Shown: piece after piece, positions 23,862 to 31,817 of the stretch
Layout of the letters: each line of letters opens with the position of its first letter
How positions within the stretch are numbered: position 1 is the first letter of the stretch
Assembly: GCF_944381005.1 (NCBI RefSeq)
Contig: NZ_CALWJM010000007.1
Coordinates: 1-64,000 of the forward strand
Length of the DNA stretch: 64,000 nucleotides
DNA from: an uncultured Butyricicoccus sp.
Lineage (GTDB): Bacteria; Bacillota; Clostridia; Oscillospirales; Butyricicoccaceae
Direction of reading: 5' to 3'
Position numbers and translations under genes: made by a program
Notes under the pieces: model-generated
Database searches by the model: none
Seen by the model: the letters and a program-made list of their open reading frames with translations, nothing else
What the model was told of the DNA's origin: nothing

Positions 23862-24677
23862 ATGTATGAAAAACTCCATGAAAGTGCTGTATTTCTCAGA
23901 CAAGCCTTTGCAGGGCAGGTGCCACAAACTGCGCTGGTGTTGGGTTCTGGTTTAGGGCCGTTGGCAGATGAACTGGAACAGGCGGTTGCAGTTCCTTTTG
24001 GTGACGTGCCCCACTTCTGTCAATCTACTGCACCCGACCATGCGGGACGCTTGGTTTGTGGTCAGCTTGCGGGTAAAACCGTGTTGTGTATGCAAGGGCG
24101 CTTGCACGGCTATGAGGGCTATACGCCCGCCCAAGTTGCCTATCCGATTGTCGTATTCCGCGCACTTGGGATGCGGCAGGTGATTTTGACCAATGCCGCG
24201 GGCGGCATCAATGAACAATTTGCCGTGGGCGATTTTATGGTGGTGGATGACCACATCAATTTCACTGGAAAAAGTCCGCTGACTGGGCCGAATGATGCGC
24301 GCATTGGCCCGCGGTTTAATGACATGTGCCATGTATATCCAAAAGCATTGCGGCAAGTTGCCGATGATGCTGCGCGTGCGTGCGGGATATCGCTGCAACA
24401 TGGGGTATATGTCGGGGTGAATGGGCCGCAGTACGAGACACCAGCCGAAATCCGTATGTTCCGTACAATGGGCGGGGATGCGGTTGGTATGTCCACAGTA
24501 TTTGAAAGCATTGCGGCTGCACATTGCGGTTTGCCAGTGCTGGCGATTTCTATGATTACCAATCTGGCAGCCGGTATCACTGGACAGGCGCTGTCCGATG
24601 AGGAAGTCAAAGAGATGGCACAAAAGCGCGGGGAAGTATTCCGTATGTTGATGAAAGAAATAGTCAAGCGCTTATAA
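23862..24677 (+). CDS. punA: Purine nucleoside phosphorylase (trimeric type)
   Basis: A 271-residue phosphorylase that splits purine nucleosides with phosphate into base and ribose-1-phosphate. It shows the phosphate loop LVLGSGLGPLAD, the GRLHGYEGY and TNAAGGIN segments, and the base-site motifs GPQYETPAEI and GGDAVGMST, all typical of the PunA/DeoD-like trimeric family with guanosine/inosine preference. AAAAGGAG precedes the ATG. It follows the mtaD-like deaminase, so deaminated nucleosides such as methylthioinosine may be natural substrates. Strong shared terminator with lysA. Confidence 0.96.
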   Translation: MYEKLHESAVFLRQAFAGQVPQTALVLGSGLGPLADELEQAVAVPFGDVPHFCQSTAPDHAGRLVCGQLAGKTVLCMQGRLHGYEGYTPAQVAYPIVVFRALGMRQVILTNAAGGINEQFAVGDFMVVDDHINFTGKSPLTGPNDARIGPRFNDMCHVYPKALRQVADDAARACGISLQHGVYVGVNGPQYETPAEIRMFRTMGGDAVGMSTVFESIAAAHCGLPVLAISMITNLAAGITGQALSDEEVKEMAQKRGEVFRMLMKEIVKRL

Positions 24678-24682
24678 AGAGC

Positions 24683-24713
24683 AAAAGAGGGACGCATAAA
24701 GCGTCCCTCTTTT
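24683..24713. terminator. Bidirectional terminator between punA and lysA
   Basis: Thirteen-base-pair perfect stem AAAAGAGGGACGC/GCGTCCCTCTTTT with a five-base loop. Confidence 0.9.
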
Positions 24714-24720
24714 GACAGGT

Positions 24721-25986
24721 TTACTTTTGATTGAATACGCCGGTCACATCCAGCGTTGCAAAGTAATCTTCCGGTGTCTCAGCGCGGCGAATCAGTTCGG
24801 TCGTGCCGTCCTCATGCAGCAGGACTTCGGCCGAACGCAATTTACCGTTGTAGTTGTAACCCATTGCAAAGCCATGTGCGCCGGTGTCGTGGATGACCAG
24901 ATAATCCCCGTCATTGATTTCAGGCAGCATACGGTCAATGGCAAACTTATCGTTGTTTTCGCACAGACCGCCGGTTACATCATACTTGTGGTCACAGGGG
25001 GCGTCCTCTTTGCCCAGAACGGTGATGTGATGGTAAGCGCCGTACATGGCGGGGCGCATCAGATTGGCAGCACAGGCATCCAAGCCGACATATTCCTTAT
25101 GGGTGTGCTTGTGGTGCAGGCACTGCGTTACCAGACAGCCGTAAGGCCCAAGGATGAAGCGGCCCATTTCGGTATAAATGGCAACATCGCCCATGCCAGC
25201 CGGAACCAGAACTTCTTCGTATGCCTTGCGCACGCCTTCACCGATAGCCATAATATCATTGGGCTGCTGTTCGGGGCGATACGGGATGCCGACACCGCCG
25301 GACAGATTGATAAAGGCAATGTGTGCGCCGGTTTCCTGATGCAGTTCAACAGCGGTTTGGAACAGAATACGCGCCAGTACCGGATAGTATTCGTTTGCAA
25401 CCGTGTTGGATGCAAGGAACGCGTGCAGACCAAAGTGCTTGACGCCCTTTGCCATCAGCTTGCGGTATGCTTCGGTCAACTGCGGGCGGGTCATGCCGTA
25501 CTTGGCATCCTGCGGGGTGTCCATGATTTCGTTTTCAATCTTGAAATCACCGCCCGGATTGAAGCGGCAAGACATGGTTTCCGGGAAGGGTGCGATTTTT
25601 TCAAAGAAATCAATGTGCGTGATATCATCAAAGTTGATGATGGCGCCCAGCTTGGCGGCAAGTGCAAAATCTTCTGCCGGTGTAACGTTGGAGGAGAACA
25701 TGATGTTCTCACCGGTCTGACCGACCGCTTCACTCATCAGCAGTTCGGTGTAGCTGGAGCAGTCACAGCCGAAGCCTTCTTCTTTCAGGATTTGCAGAAG
25801 GCGCGGATTGGGGCAGGCTTTGACCGCAAAATATTCATGGAATCCGGGGTTCCAGGCAAATGCAGCCTTGACGCGGCGTGCATTTTCGCGGATGCCCTTT
25901 TCGTCGTACAGGTGGAATGGGGTGGGGTACTGCTTGACCATTTCCTGCACCTGTTCGAGCGTGACAAACGGCTTTTTCTGATTCAT
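24721..25986 (-). CDS. lysA: Diaminopimelate decarboxylase
   Basis: A 421-residue PLP enzyme of the fold-type III (alanine racemase-like) family that decarboxylates meso-diaminopimelate to L-lysine. The PLP lysine is K56 in YFAVKACPNP; the glycine-rich phosphate site (NLSGGVGIPY) and the GPYGCLVTQ and GLCENNDKF segments are present. It belongs to the longer clostridial-type LysA lineage rather than the Bacillus one. The ATG at 25986 lies nine bases after AAAGGA; an ATG three codons earlier overlaps that site. Last gene of an operon with the DUF3006 and MBL genes (27-base gap). Confidence 0.93.
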   Translation of the reverse strand: MNQKKPFVTLEQVQEMVKQYPTPFHLYDEKGIRENARRVKAAFAWNPGFHEYFAVKACPNPRLLQILKEEGFGCDCSSYTELLMSEAVGQTGENIMFSSNVTPAEDFALAAKLGAIINFDDITHIDFFEKIAPFPETMSCRFNPGGDFKIENEIMDTPQDAKYGMTRPQLTEAYRKLMAKGVKHFGLHAFLASNTVANEYYPVLARILFQTAVELHQETGAHIAFINLSGGVGIPYRPEQQPNDIMAIGEGVRKAYEEVLVPAGMGDVAIYTEMGRFILGPYGCLVTQCLHHKHTHKEYVGLDACAANLMRPAMYGAYHHITVLGKEDAPCDHKYDVTGGLCENNDKFAIDRMLPEINDGDYLVIHDTGAHGFAMGYNYNGKLRSAEVLLHEDGTTELIRRAETPEDYFATLDVTGVFNQK

Positions 25987-26013
25987 GGGACTCATTCCTT
26001 TGCGACAAATAGA

Positions 26014-26238
26014 TTATTTATTTCCGAGGATGCGTTCAAAACGGCGGCGAACCATCGCGTCACGGCGGCTGGTTTCTTCCTCGTCGATTTCCAGAATACG
26101 GTCGCCCTCATACCAGACGACCAGACCTTCTGCAACCATAGCAGGAGCATGATTGCGGGGAATTTGAATGGTACCGTGTTCGGTTTCCAGAATGATAAAA
26201 TCGCCCTCGAACCGGTCAATGATTGCCTGTTCTCTCAT
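26014..26238 (-). CDS. DUF3006 small protein
   Basis: A 74-residue acidic protein of the DUF3006 family: it starts EQAIIDRFEGDFIILETEHG and has the typical small beta-barrel pattern ending in an EEETSRRDAMVRRRFERI helix. Genes of this family are repeatedly found beside ComEC-like metallo-beta-lactamase proteins, as here, where its ATG overlaps the MBL stop by four bases (ATGA). Function unknown; translational coupling suggests it works with the MBL protein. Confidence 0.85.
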   Translation of the reverse strand: MREQAIIDRFEGDFIILETEHGTIQIPRNHAPAMVAEGLVVWYEGDRILEIDEEETSRRDAMVRRRFERILGNK

Positions 26239-27134
26239 GCGGCGTTCTCTCCTTTGTAATCGCTGTGGGGGATGGAATAAACGAAGGTGCCTTCTTGGGC
26301 GGTGACATGGATTTGAGCACCGTGTGCGCGCAGTCGCTCCAAGGTTTCTTCATGTGGATGCCCATATTCATTGTATCGGCCGCAGGAGATGACCGCAATA
26401 GACGGCGCAGCGGCGGTCAAAAATGCGTCGGTAGACGAAGTATTGCTGCCGTGGTGCCCGACTTTGAGCACATCGCATGAAAGCGATACACCAGTTTGGA
26501 GCAAATCTTGTTCGGCTTGCGCTTCGGCATCGCCGGTAAACAAAACACGGTGTCCATCTGCGTTTAGAAGGCAGATAATAGAAATATTGTTTGTGTTGTC
26601 GTAAGAAGCATCCAGCGCTGGTGCCAAAAACGTAAGCGACGCATTTTGTCCAAAGGACAGCGTTTGCGCTGGGGTCGGCACCTCAACCGAAACGTTTGTC
26701 TGCTCGGCTGCTTGCAGCAGGGCTTCATAAGATGGCGTCAGTGCGGTCTGGTTTGGCAGGTATAATGTGTCTGTCTCGAATGCGTACAGTACTGCGGGTA
26801 AACCGCCGATGTGGTCTTCGTGCGGATGGGTGGCAACGACAGCGGTGAGTTTGGTCACGCCCGCCGCGGTTAAATATTTTACAACCGTGTCACCCATGTC
26901 GGTGATACCTGCGTCAATCAGAACAGCATCTGCACCAGAACGGATTAGCGTGCAATCGCCTTGTCCGACGTCGATGAAATGAACTGTGGTCTGTGCTTGC
27001 ATGGCATCTGAACCGATGCGCGGCTGCAAAAACAGAAACAACTCATAAATTGCGACAACAATCGACAACACAATTAGGAAAATGATGGATTTTCTGCCCG
27101 GTTTGCGCCGGGAATTGGTTGAAATGTGTGACAA
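26235..27134 (-). CDS. Membrane-anchored ComEC-like metallo-beta-lactamase protein
   Basis: A 299-residue protein with one N-terminal membrane helix (about 15-37) and an extracytoplasmic MBL domain like the C-terminal part of ComEC. Metal ligands are H103, H105, D107 and H108 in THPHEDHIG, D in LFTGDAE, and H in KVGHHGSNTSS. The ComEC channel part is missing, so a phosphodiesterase or nuclease acting outside the membrane is more likely than DNA uptake itself. The start is a TTG at 27134 five bases after GAGGTG. First gene of the MBL-DUF3006-lysA operon. Confidence 0.87.
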   Translation of the reverse strand: MSHISTNSRRKPGRKSIIFLIVLSIVVAIYELFLFLQPRIGSDAMQAQTTVHFIDVGQGDCTLIRSGADAVLIDAGITDMGDTVVKYLTAAGVTKLTAVVATHPHEDHIGGLPAVLYAFETDTLYLPNQTALTPSYEALLQAAEQTNVSVEVPTPAQTLSFGQNASLTFLAPALDASYDNTNNISIICLLNADGHRVLFTGDAEAQAEQDLLQTGVSLSCDVLKVGHHGSNTSSTDAFLTAAAPSIAVISCGRYNEYGHPHEETLERLRAHGAQIHVTAQEGTFVYSIPHSDYKGENAA

Positions 27135-27181
27135 AATGCACCTCGCAATCGGGTGTCAGGGCATGTCCATTTCACGCAATC

Positions 27182-27210
27182 ATTATACAATGATATGGCG
27201 GAAACTGCAA
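27182..27210 (-). promoter_or_regulatory. Promoter of the MBL-DUF3006-lysA operon
   Basis: Minus strand TTGCAG (27205-27210), a 17-base spacer and TATAAT (27182-27187), about 48 bases before the TTG start codon. Confidence 0.75.
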
Positions 27211-27249
27211 GAAAAACGGTAAGCTCCTGCAAACTTTTGCGTTCTTGCC

Positions 27250-27289
27250 CAAAAGTGTACGATTTTTGGAGAATATTTTTACACTTTTG
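27250..27289 (-). terminator. Possible terminator overlapping the CYTH stop codon
   Basis: AT-rich ten-base-pair stem CAAAAGTGTA/TACACTTTTG with a 20-base loop; the 5' arm overlaps the CYTH stop codon. The tail is only TTTTGGG, so efficiency is doubtful. Confidence 0.35.
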
Positions 27290-27875
27290 ACAACGAAAGT
27301 GCGCGGGCGAGTTTGGACAGCGGTTCAGGGGTGAGTGCCAAGCGTGCGGCTTGTGTCTGGCAAGCCGATTGAAAGGCCGTGTAATCACCGCTCTTATATT
27401 CACATTCGATTTCACAAAAATCGGTTTGGTTGGTCTGGCTGCCCAGTGTGCCAGTGTCCAGACTCAACTCAGCTGTAAATCCATCTTGTATCCAGAGAAC
27501 CGGTTGCCGAACAAATTGCACATGGGCAATCGGGATAAGCGGCACTTGCATCAGTTGCGCACACAAATCGGCCGGGGCGCCCTGTGCGGGCAGGTCGCGC
27601 AGTCCTTGCGCCAGTGTATCTGCTGCACACTCATATTCGGCATGAACATGCAAGCCGTTCTGTTCGGTGTTGCGCAGTTTCATGCAGCACACCGACTGCA
27701 CATTCTCGCGGCGCAGACGTAAGCCGATTTTGTGGGCGCGAAGCAAACTGTCTGGCGTGTCGTAATAGGTGGCATCCATTTGAATGGTTGCCTGTGCATT
27801 GGGAACCAGTTTTAACCCATCGCACAGGGTTTCAAACTGTTCCGGACGGGCACGCCACTTAAATTCCTGTTCCAT
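27279..27875 (-). CDS. CYTH-domain protein
   Basis: A 198-residue protein of the CYTH (CyaB/thiamine triphosphatase) superfamily, which forms a triphosphate tunnel. The start EQEFKWR is the family's ExExK-type element, and alternating charged strands follow (LRLRREN, CCMKLRN, EIECEY). Known members cleave inorganic triphosphate or thiamine triphosphate. Its ATG overlaps the proA stop by one base (TAATG), so it is the third gene of the proB-proA operon. The link to proline synthesis is not explained by family knowledge. Confidence 0.85.
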   Translation of the reverse strand: MEQEFKWRARPEQFETLCDGLKLVPNAQATIQMDATYYDTPDSLLRAHKIGLRLRRENVQSVCCMKLRNTEQNGLHVHAEYECAADTLAQGLRDLPAQGAPADLCAQLMQVPLIPIAHVQFVRQPVLWIQDGFTAELSLDTGTLGSQTNQTDFCEIECEYKSGDYTAFQSACQTQAARLALTPEPLSKLARALSLSKV

Positions 27876-29122
27876 TATCGCACCTGCCCGTTTCCAAAGA
27901 TGACGTATTTTTGGGAGGTCAGCGCTTCCAATCCCATAGGGCCGCGTGCGTGCAGTTTTTGGGTCGAGATACCAATTTCGGCACCGAATCCAAATTCAAA
28001 CCCGTCGGTGAAGCGAGTGGAGGCATTGACATAGACCGCAGCCGCGTCCACCTCATCGGTAAAGCGCTGGGCAGCAGAATAGGATTCGGTCACAATACAT
28101 TCGGAATGACCGGTGTTGTAACGGTTGATGTGGTCAATGGCTTGTTCCAGAGAATCGACGACTTTAACCGAGATTTCATACGCCAAATATTCTTTTGCGT
28201 AGTCCTCCTCGGTTGCAGGTACGATAGCATCTCCCAAAAGTTCCATTGTACGCGGGCAGCCGTGCAAAATCACATGGTCGGCAGCCAGCGCCGTTTGTGC
28301 CATCGGCAAAAACGCGGCGGCAACATCGCGGTGTACCAGCAGGCTTTCGGCGGCATTGCACACCGAAATGCGCTGACATTTTGCGTTTACCAGAATACGG
28401 GTGGCCATGTCGAGGTCGGCGGCGGCATCGACATAGATATGACAGTTGCCGGTGCCGGTTTCGATGACCGGAACGGTTGCATTCTGCACCACTGCGCGAA
28501 TCAGTCCGGCACCACCGCGCGGAATGAGCACATCCAGATACCCGTTGAGTTTCATCATTTGATTGGCGCTTTCGCGTGTCGTGTCCTCGACCAGATTGAT
28601 GGCATCTTTTGGTAAGCCGCAGGCATCGAGCGCATTGCGCATGAGGTCTGCCAGACACTTGGACGAGTGAAACGCCTCTTTGCCGCCACGCAGGATGCAG
28701 GCAGAACCAGCCTTAAAGCACAAAGCGGCGGCATCTACCGTGACATTGGGACGCGCTTCATAAATAATGCCGATAACGCCCATAGGCACGCGGCGCAAGC
28801 CGATGCGCAAACCATTGGGGCGGGTGCGTTGCCACAGCACTTCCCCAATGGGGTCGGGCAGGGTAGCCACTTGCCGACAACCCTCCGCAATGCCCTTGAT
28901 GCGGTCGGCGGTTAGAGTCAGGCGGTCTAACAAGCCGTCATTGAGTCCGTTGGCGCGTCCGGCATCCAGGTCGAGTTGATTTGCAGCTAGAATTTCCGCA
29001 GTATGTTCGATAAGCGCGTCGGCGATGGCGTGCAGTCCAGCGTTTTTTGCGTTGGTATCCAGACGTGCGACGGCAGCTTTTGCCGCGCGCGCATCCACAG
29101 CGATGGTCATAAGCTCGCGCAT
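27875..29122 (-). CDS. proA: Gamma-glutamyl phosphate reductase
   Basis: A 415-residue NADPH-dependent aldehyde-dehydrogenase-fold enzyme, the second step of proline synthesis from glutamate. The catalytic cysteine is C227 in [10 protein letters not shown]; the [30 protein letters not shown] and [10 protein letters not shown] segments are typical. The start at 29122 has AGAAGG ten bases upstream and sits five bases after the proB stop; an earlier ATG at 29149 would overlap proB and lacks a site. Co-transcribed with proB. Confidence 0.96.
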   Translation of the reverse strand: MRELMTIAVDARAAKAAVARLDTNAKNAGLHAIADALIEHTAEILAANQLDLDAGRANGLNDGLLDRLTLTADRIKGIAEGCRQVATLPDPIGEVLWQRTRPNGLRIGLRRVPMGVIGIIYEARPNVTVDAAALCFKAGSACILRGGKEAFHSSKCLADLMRNALDACGLPKDAINLVEDTTRESANQMMKLNGYLDVLIPRGGAGLIRAVVQNATVPVIETGTGNCHIYVDAAADLDMATRILVNAKCQRISVCNAAESLLVHRDVAAAFLPMAQTALAADHVILHGCPRTMELLGDAIVPATEEDYAKEYLAYEISVKVVDSLEQAIDHINRYNTGHSECIVTESYSAAQRFTDEVDAAAVYVNASTRFTDGFEFGFGAEIGISTQKLHARGPMGLEALTSQKYVIFGNGQVR

Positions 29123-29127
29123 GGGAA

Positions 29128-29943
29128 TCAAACCTTCTTTCGTTTCCATTTTCGTTTGAATAGGGTGCCTACTTTTTTGCCGTCTACGATATCATACAGT
29201 ACTTCGGCGCGGTCGCCCTTGGTGATGAGCATAGAAACCCCGTTTTCCATGCAGATTTCGGCGGCTGAAAGCTTGGTAGCCATACCACCAGTACCACCCT
29301 TGGTGCCCGGCCCGCCGGCAATTTTGCGTAGGTCGTCATTGATGGCTTCTACGCGCGAAATCAGTTGCGCGTCAGGATTTTCACGCGGGTTGTCATTATA
29401 CAGACCGTCGATGTCAGTAAAGATAATCAGCAGGTCGGCGCGGCACAGCTGGGCGACGACTGCCGACAGGGTATCGTTGTCGCCAAAGGTTTCGACACGG
29501 CTGAGTTCTTCGGTCGAAACCACGTCATTTTCGTTGACGATGGGCACAACACCCGATTGCAGCAAGGCTTCAAATGTGCCTTCGACATTGGCGTAATGTT
29601 CGGGGGAAGAAACGTTGTGACGTGTCAGCAATACTTGTGCGACGGTGACACCATATTCTAAAAACATCTTATCGTAAATGTGCATCAGCTCGCACTGGCC
29701 AACCGCAGCAGCGGCCTGTTTCAGACGCATATCGCTGGGGCGTTCGGTAATTCCGAGTTTGTTCAGGCCGACACCAACTGCGCCGGACGAGACCAGAACC
29801 AGTTCAAAGCCCCGGTTGTGCAGGTCGGAGATGACGCGCACCAGATGTTCGATGCAGCGAATGTTTAGTTTGCCATTGGAATAGGTCAGGGAAGAAGTGC
29901 CAACCTTGAGCACCAAACGGCGCGCATCCGAACGAATGGACAT
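29128..29943 (-). CDS. proB: Glutamate 5-kinase
   Basis: A 271-residue amino acid kinase that phosphorylates glutamate, the first and feedback-controlled step of proline synthesis. It shows [11 protein letters not shown], the [10 protein letters not shown] loop, [18 protein letters not shown] and [12 protein letters not shown]. The usual C-terminal PUA domain is missing, giving a short form found in many Firmicutes. The start at 29943 has AAAGGAGAC upstream; the open frame extends 130 codons further but is not coding-like. Promoter at 29984-30012. Confidence 0.95.
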   Translation of the reverse strand: MSIRSDARRLVLKVGTSSLTYSNGKLNIRCIEHLVRVISDLHNRGFELVLVSSGAVGVGLNKLGITERPSDMRLKQAAAAVGQCELMHIYDKMFLEYGVTVAQVLLTRHNVSSPEHYANVEGTFEALLQSGVVPIVNENDVVSTEELSRVETFGDNDTLSAVVAQLCRADLLIIFTDIDGLYNDNPRENPDAQLISRVEAINDDLRKIAGGPGTKGGTGGMATKLSAAEICMENGVSMLITKGDRAEVLYDIVDGKKVGTLFKRKWKRKKV

Positions 29944-29983
29944 GAGAAAAGTCTCCTTTGAGAAAGAATAAATCGTTTGCTTC

Positions 29984-30012
29984 ATTTTATCATATGCAGG
30001 CGGCGGAAACAA
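29984..30012 (-). promoter_or_regulatory. Promoter of the proB-proA-CYTH operon
   Basis: Minus strand TTGTTT (30007-30012), a 17-base spacer and TAAAAT (29984-29989). Confidence 0.55.
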
Positions 30013-30121
30013 GAGAGCAGATAGCCGGATAAAAGCGGCTTGTGGATATTGCCGCATCGTGGCGGGTTGACGCGGCAGCCTGCGTACACAATCACAAATT
30101 CTCGCAATTTCGTCGAAATAT

Positions 30122-30152
30122 TTGTGCGGAGTGTGTAAAATTATGCTATAAT
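30122..30152 (+). promoter_or_regulatory. Promoter of the zapA-U32 unit
   Basis: TTGTGC (30122-30127) lies 19 bases before a perfect TATAAT (30147-30152) preceded by an extended -10 TGC. Confidence 0.55.
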
Positions 30153-30194
30153 AAAATACCGTATACCAATGCGACGAACAGGGAGGAAGAGCGG

Positions 30195-31817
30195 ATGCAA
30201 AACCGTCTGACCGTAACCATCGCAGGCCAGAAATTTTCGCTGGTCGCGGATGAATCCGAAGCATATATGAAAGAGATTGCGGCCTTGGCCGATAGAAAAA
30301 TTGAAGAAGCAAAAAAACTGGTGGGCAACACCGCATTTTCTACCGGTGTACTTGCCACGCTCAACATGGCAGACGAGGCGGTAAAACTGCGGCATCAGTG
30401 TGAGGACTATCGCAAGAAATCCAAAGCCCAGCAGCAAGAAATTACACGGCAAAAGGATGAACTGAAACAGATAAAGGAAGAACTGGACACCATGCGCTGT
30501 GCCCGGCCGGACGAAGACCCGGCGGTTTTGCTGGCTGAAATCAAACGGCTAGAAAAAGAACTGGAGGAAGTGCGCGGGCTGCATGATACGGTGTGTGCCG
30601 AATCGGATGCAGAGATGGCGCGGCTCAATGCGCAAATAGAAGAACTCAATCAAACCTATCAGCAAGCGCAGACCAAATTGTCCGAGGTCAAGCCGCTGGA
30701 AGATAAGGTCCAGGCGTTGACCCGGCAAGCCGAAGAATTGCGCGAGGCACTCAAGCGCGCCCATGAAGAAAAAAAAGCTGCTGTACATGAGCAGGAAAAT
30801 TCTTTACAAAGCGAAATCGACCAACTCAATGCCGCGCTGGATGCGCTGCATGTGCAGGAGTCGGCCAAAACCGCGCAGGCACAGCAGAAAATTCAGAATT
30901 TGGAGCGGGAAGTAAAGGAACTGCGCACGACGCGCGTAGACCCCGAACCGCTTTATGCAGAGATTAAAAATCTTCAGACCGCGCTTGATGCGAAAGAAGA
31001 ACAGGTCAGCGAGAATATAGAGTTAAAAGCCCAAGTGGAGGATTTAAAAAAGCAGATTGAACAGTTAGACCCCGCACCGCTGCATGCAAAGATTGAGCGC
31101 TTGCAAAAAGAAGTGGACGAGGGCGAAAAGACATTGGCCGAAAATGCCAAACTCAAGGTGCAGCTCGACGACCTCAAAGAGCGGTTAAAACGCAATGACC
31201 CGGCACCGCTGTATGCCGAAATTCGCCAGTTACAAGCCGCGCTCGACGAGCGCCGCAGTCAGGCAGAAGAAAACAATCGCTTGCGCGAGGAAATGCGTAA
31301 ATTGCGCGAATCGTACCACGATGTGCGCCCGGCGGTCGAGTATGACCAGCTCAGTCAGAAATTTGAGGAGGTCAACCGCGAACTGTCCAAGGCAAAAATT
31401 CAACTGGCGGGGCGTGAAATCGGAGAAATCGGAGAGCTACGCCGTGAGTTGACGCGCCTGCGCGAATTGGAACAGGAATATAACAATATGGAAGACCCCG
31501 AACCGCTACACAGTGAAATCGACCGCCTAGAGCAAGAATTGCGCCAGATGCGTTTGCAAAAGCAAGAGGCAGAGCAGCAGGCGGCACAAAAGGATGGTGC
31601 ACAGCAGCATCATAAGCAGGATTTGGAACAAATTGAGCAGCTCAAGCAGGAACTGGCACAGCTCAAACAGGCACAGGCGGCACAAGCTGCTCCGGCATCA
31701 GAGGAAGTCGAGACGCTGCGCGCCCAACTGAAACAGGTGAAAGCCGAACTGAACCGTCAAATCCAAATCAACCAGTCGCAGGAACAGCGGGGAAGAAAGA
31801 AGAAAGGCGGAAAGTAA
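30195..31817 (+). CDS. zapA: ZapA-type division protein with a long repeat-bearing coiled coil
   Basis: A 540-residue protein. The first ~95 residues match ZapA (RLTVTIAGQKFSLVADESEAYMKEIAALADRKI...), the small FtsZ-bundling protein that is normally about 80-130 residues. The remaining ~445 residues are heptad-rich coiled coil, highly charged and without signal peptide or membrane helix. Four consecutive 43-residue units start at residues 249, 292, 335 and 378; the first three open with DPxPL(Y/H)A(E/K)I and carry a Glu-Asn pair near position 25, and the fourth is diverged. Related openings occur at 108 and 434. A basic tail (RGRKKKGGK) ends the protein. The start at 30195 has GGGAGG. The U32 gene overlaps its stop by one base. 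It may act as a spacer or cross-linker at the Z-ring. Confidence 0.85.
   Translation: MQNRLTVTIAGQKFSLVADESEAYMKEIAALADRKIEEAKKLVGNTAFSTGVLATLNMADEAVKLRHQCEDYRKKSKAQQQEITRQKDELKQIKEELDTMRCARPDEDPAVLLAEIKRLEKELEEVRGLHDTVCAESDAEMARLNAQIEELNQTYQQAQTKLSEVKPLEDKVQALTRQAEELREALKRAHEEKKAAVHEQENSLQSEIDQLNAALDALHVQESAKTAQAQQKIQNLEREVKELRTTRVDPEPLYAEIKNLQTALDAKEEQVSENIELKAQVEDLKKQIEQLDPAPLHAKIERLQKEVDEGEKTLAENAKLKVQLDDLKERLKRNDPAPLYAEIRQLQAALDERRSQAEENNRLREEMRKLRESYHDVRPAVEYDQLSQKFEEVNRELSKAKIQLAGREIGEIGELRRELTRLRELEQEYNNMEDPEPLHSEIDRLEQELRQMRLQKQEAEQQAAQKDGAQQHHKQDLEQIEQLKQELAQLKQAQAAQAAPASEEVETLRAQLKQVKAELNRQIQINQSQEQRGRKKKGGK

Noticed and set aside
24712-26259. A 515-codon open frame antisense to lysA and DUF3006
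   Set aside because: lysA carries the PLP lysine and full family length; the antisense frame shows no domain and runs through a terminator.
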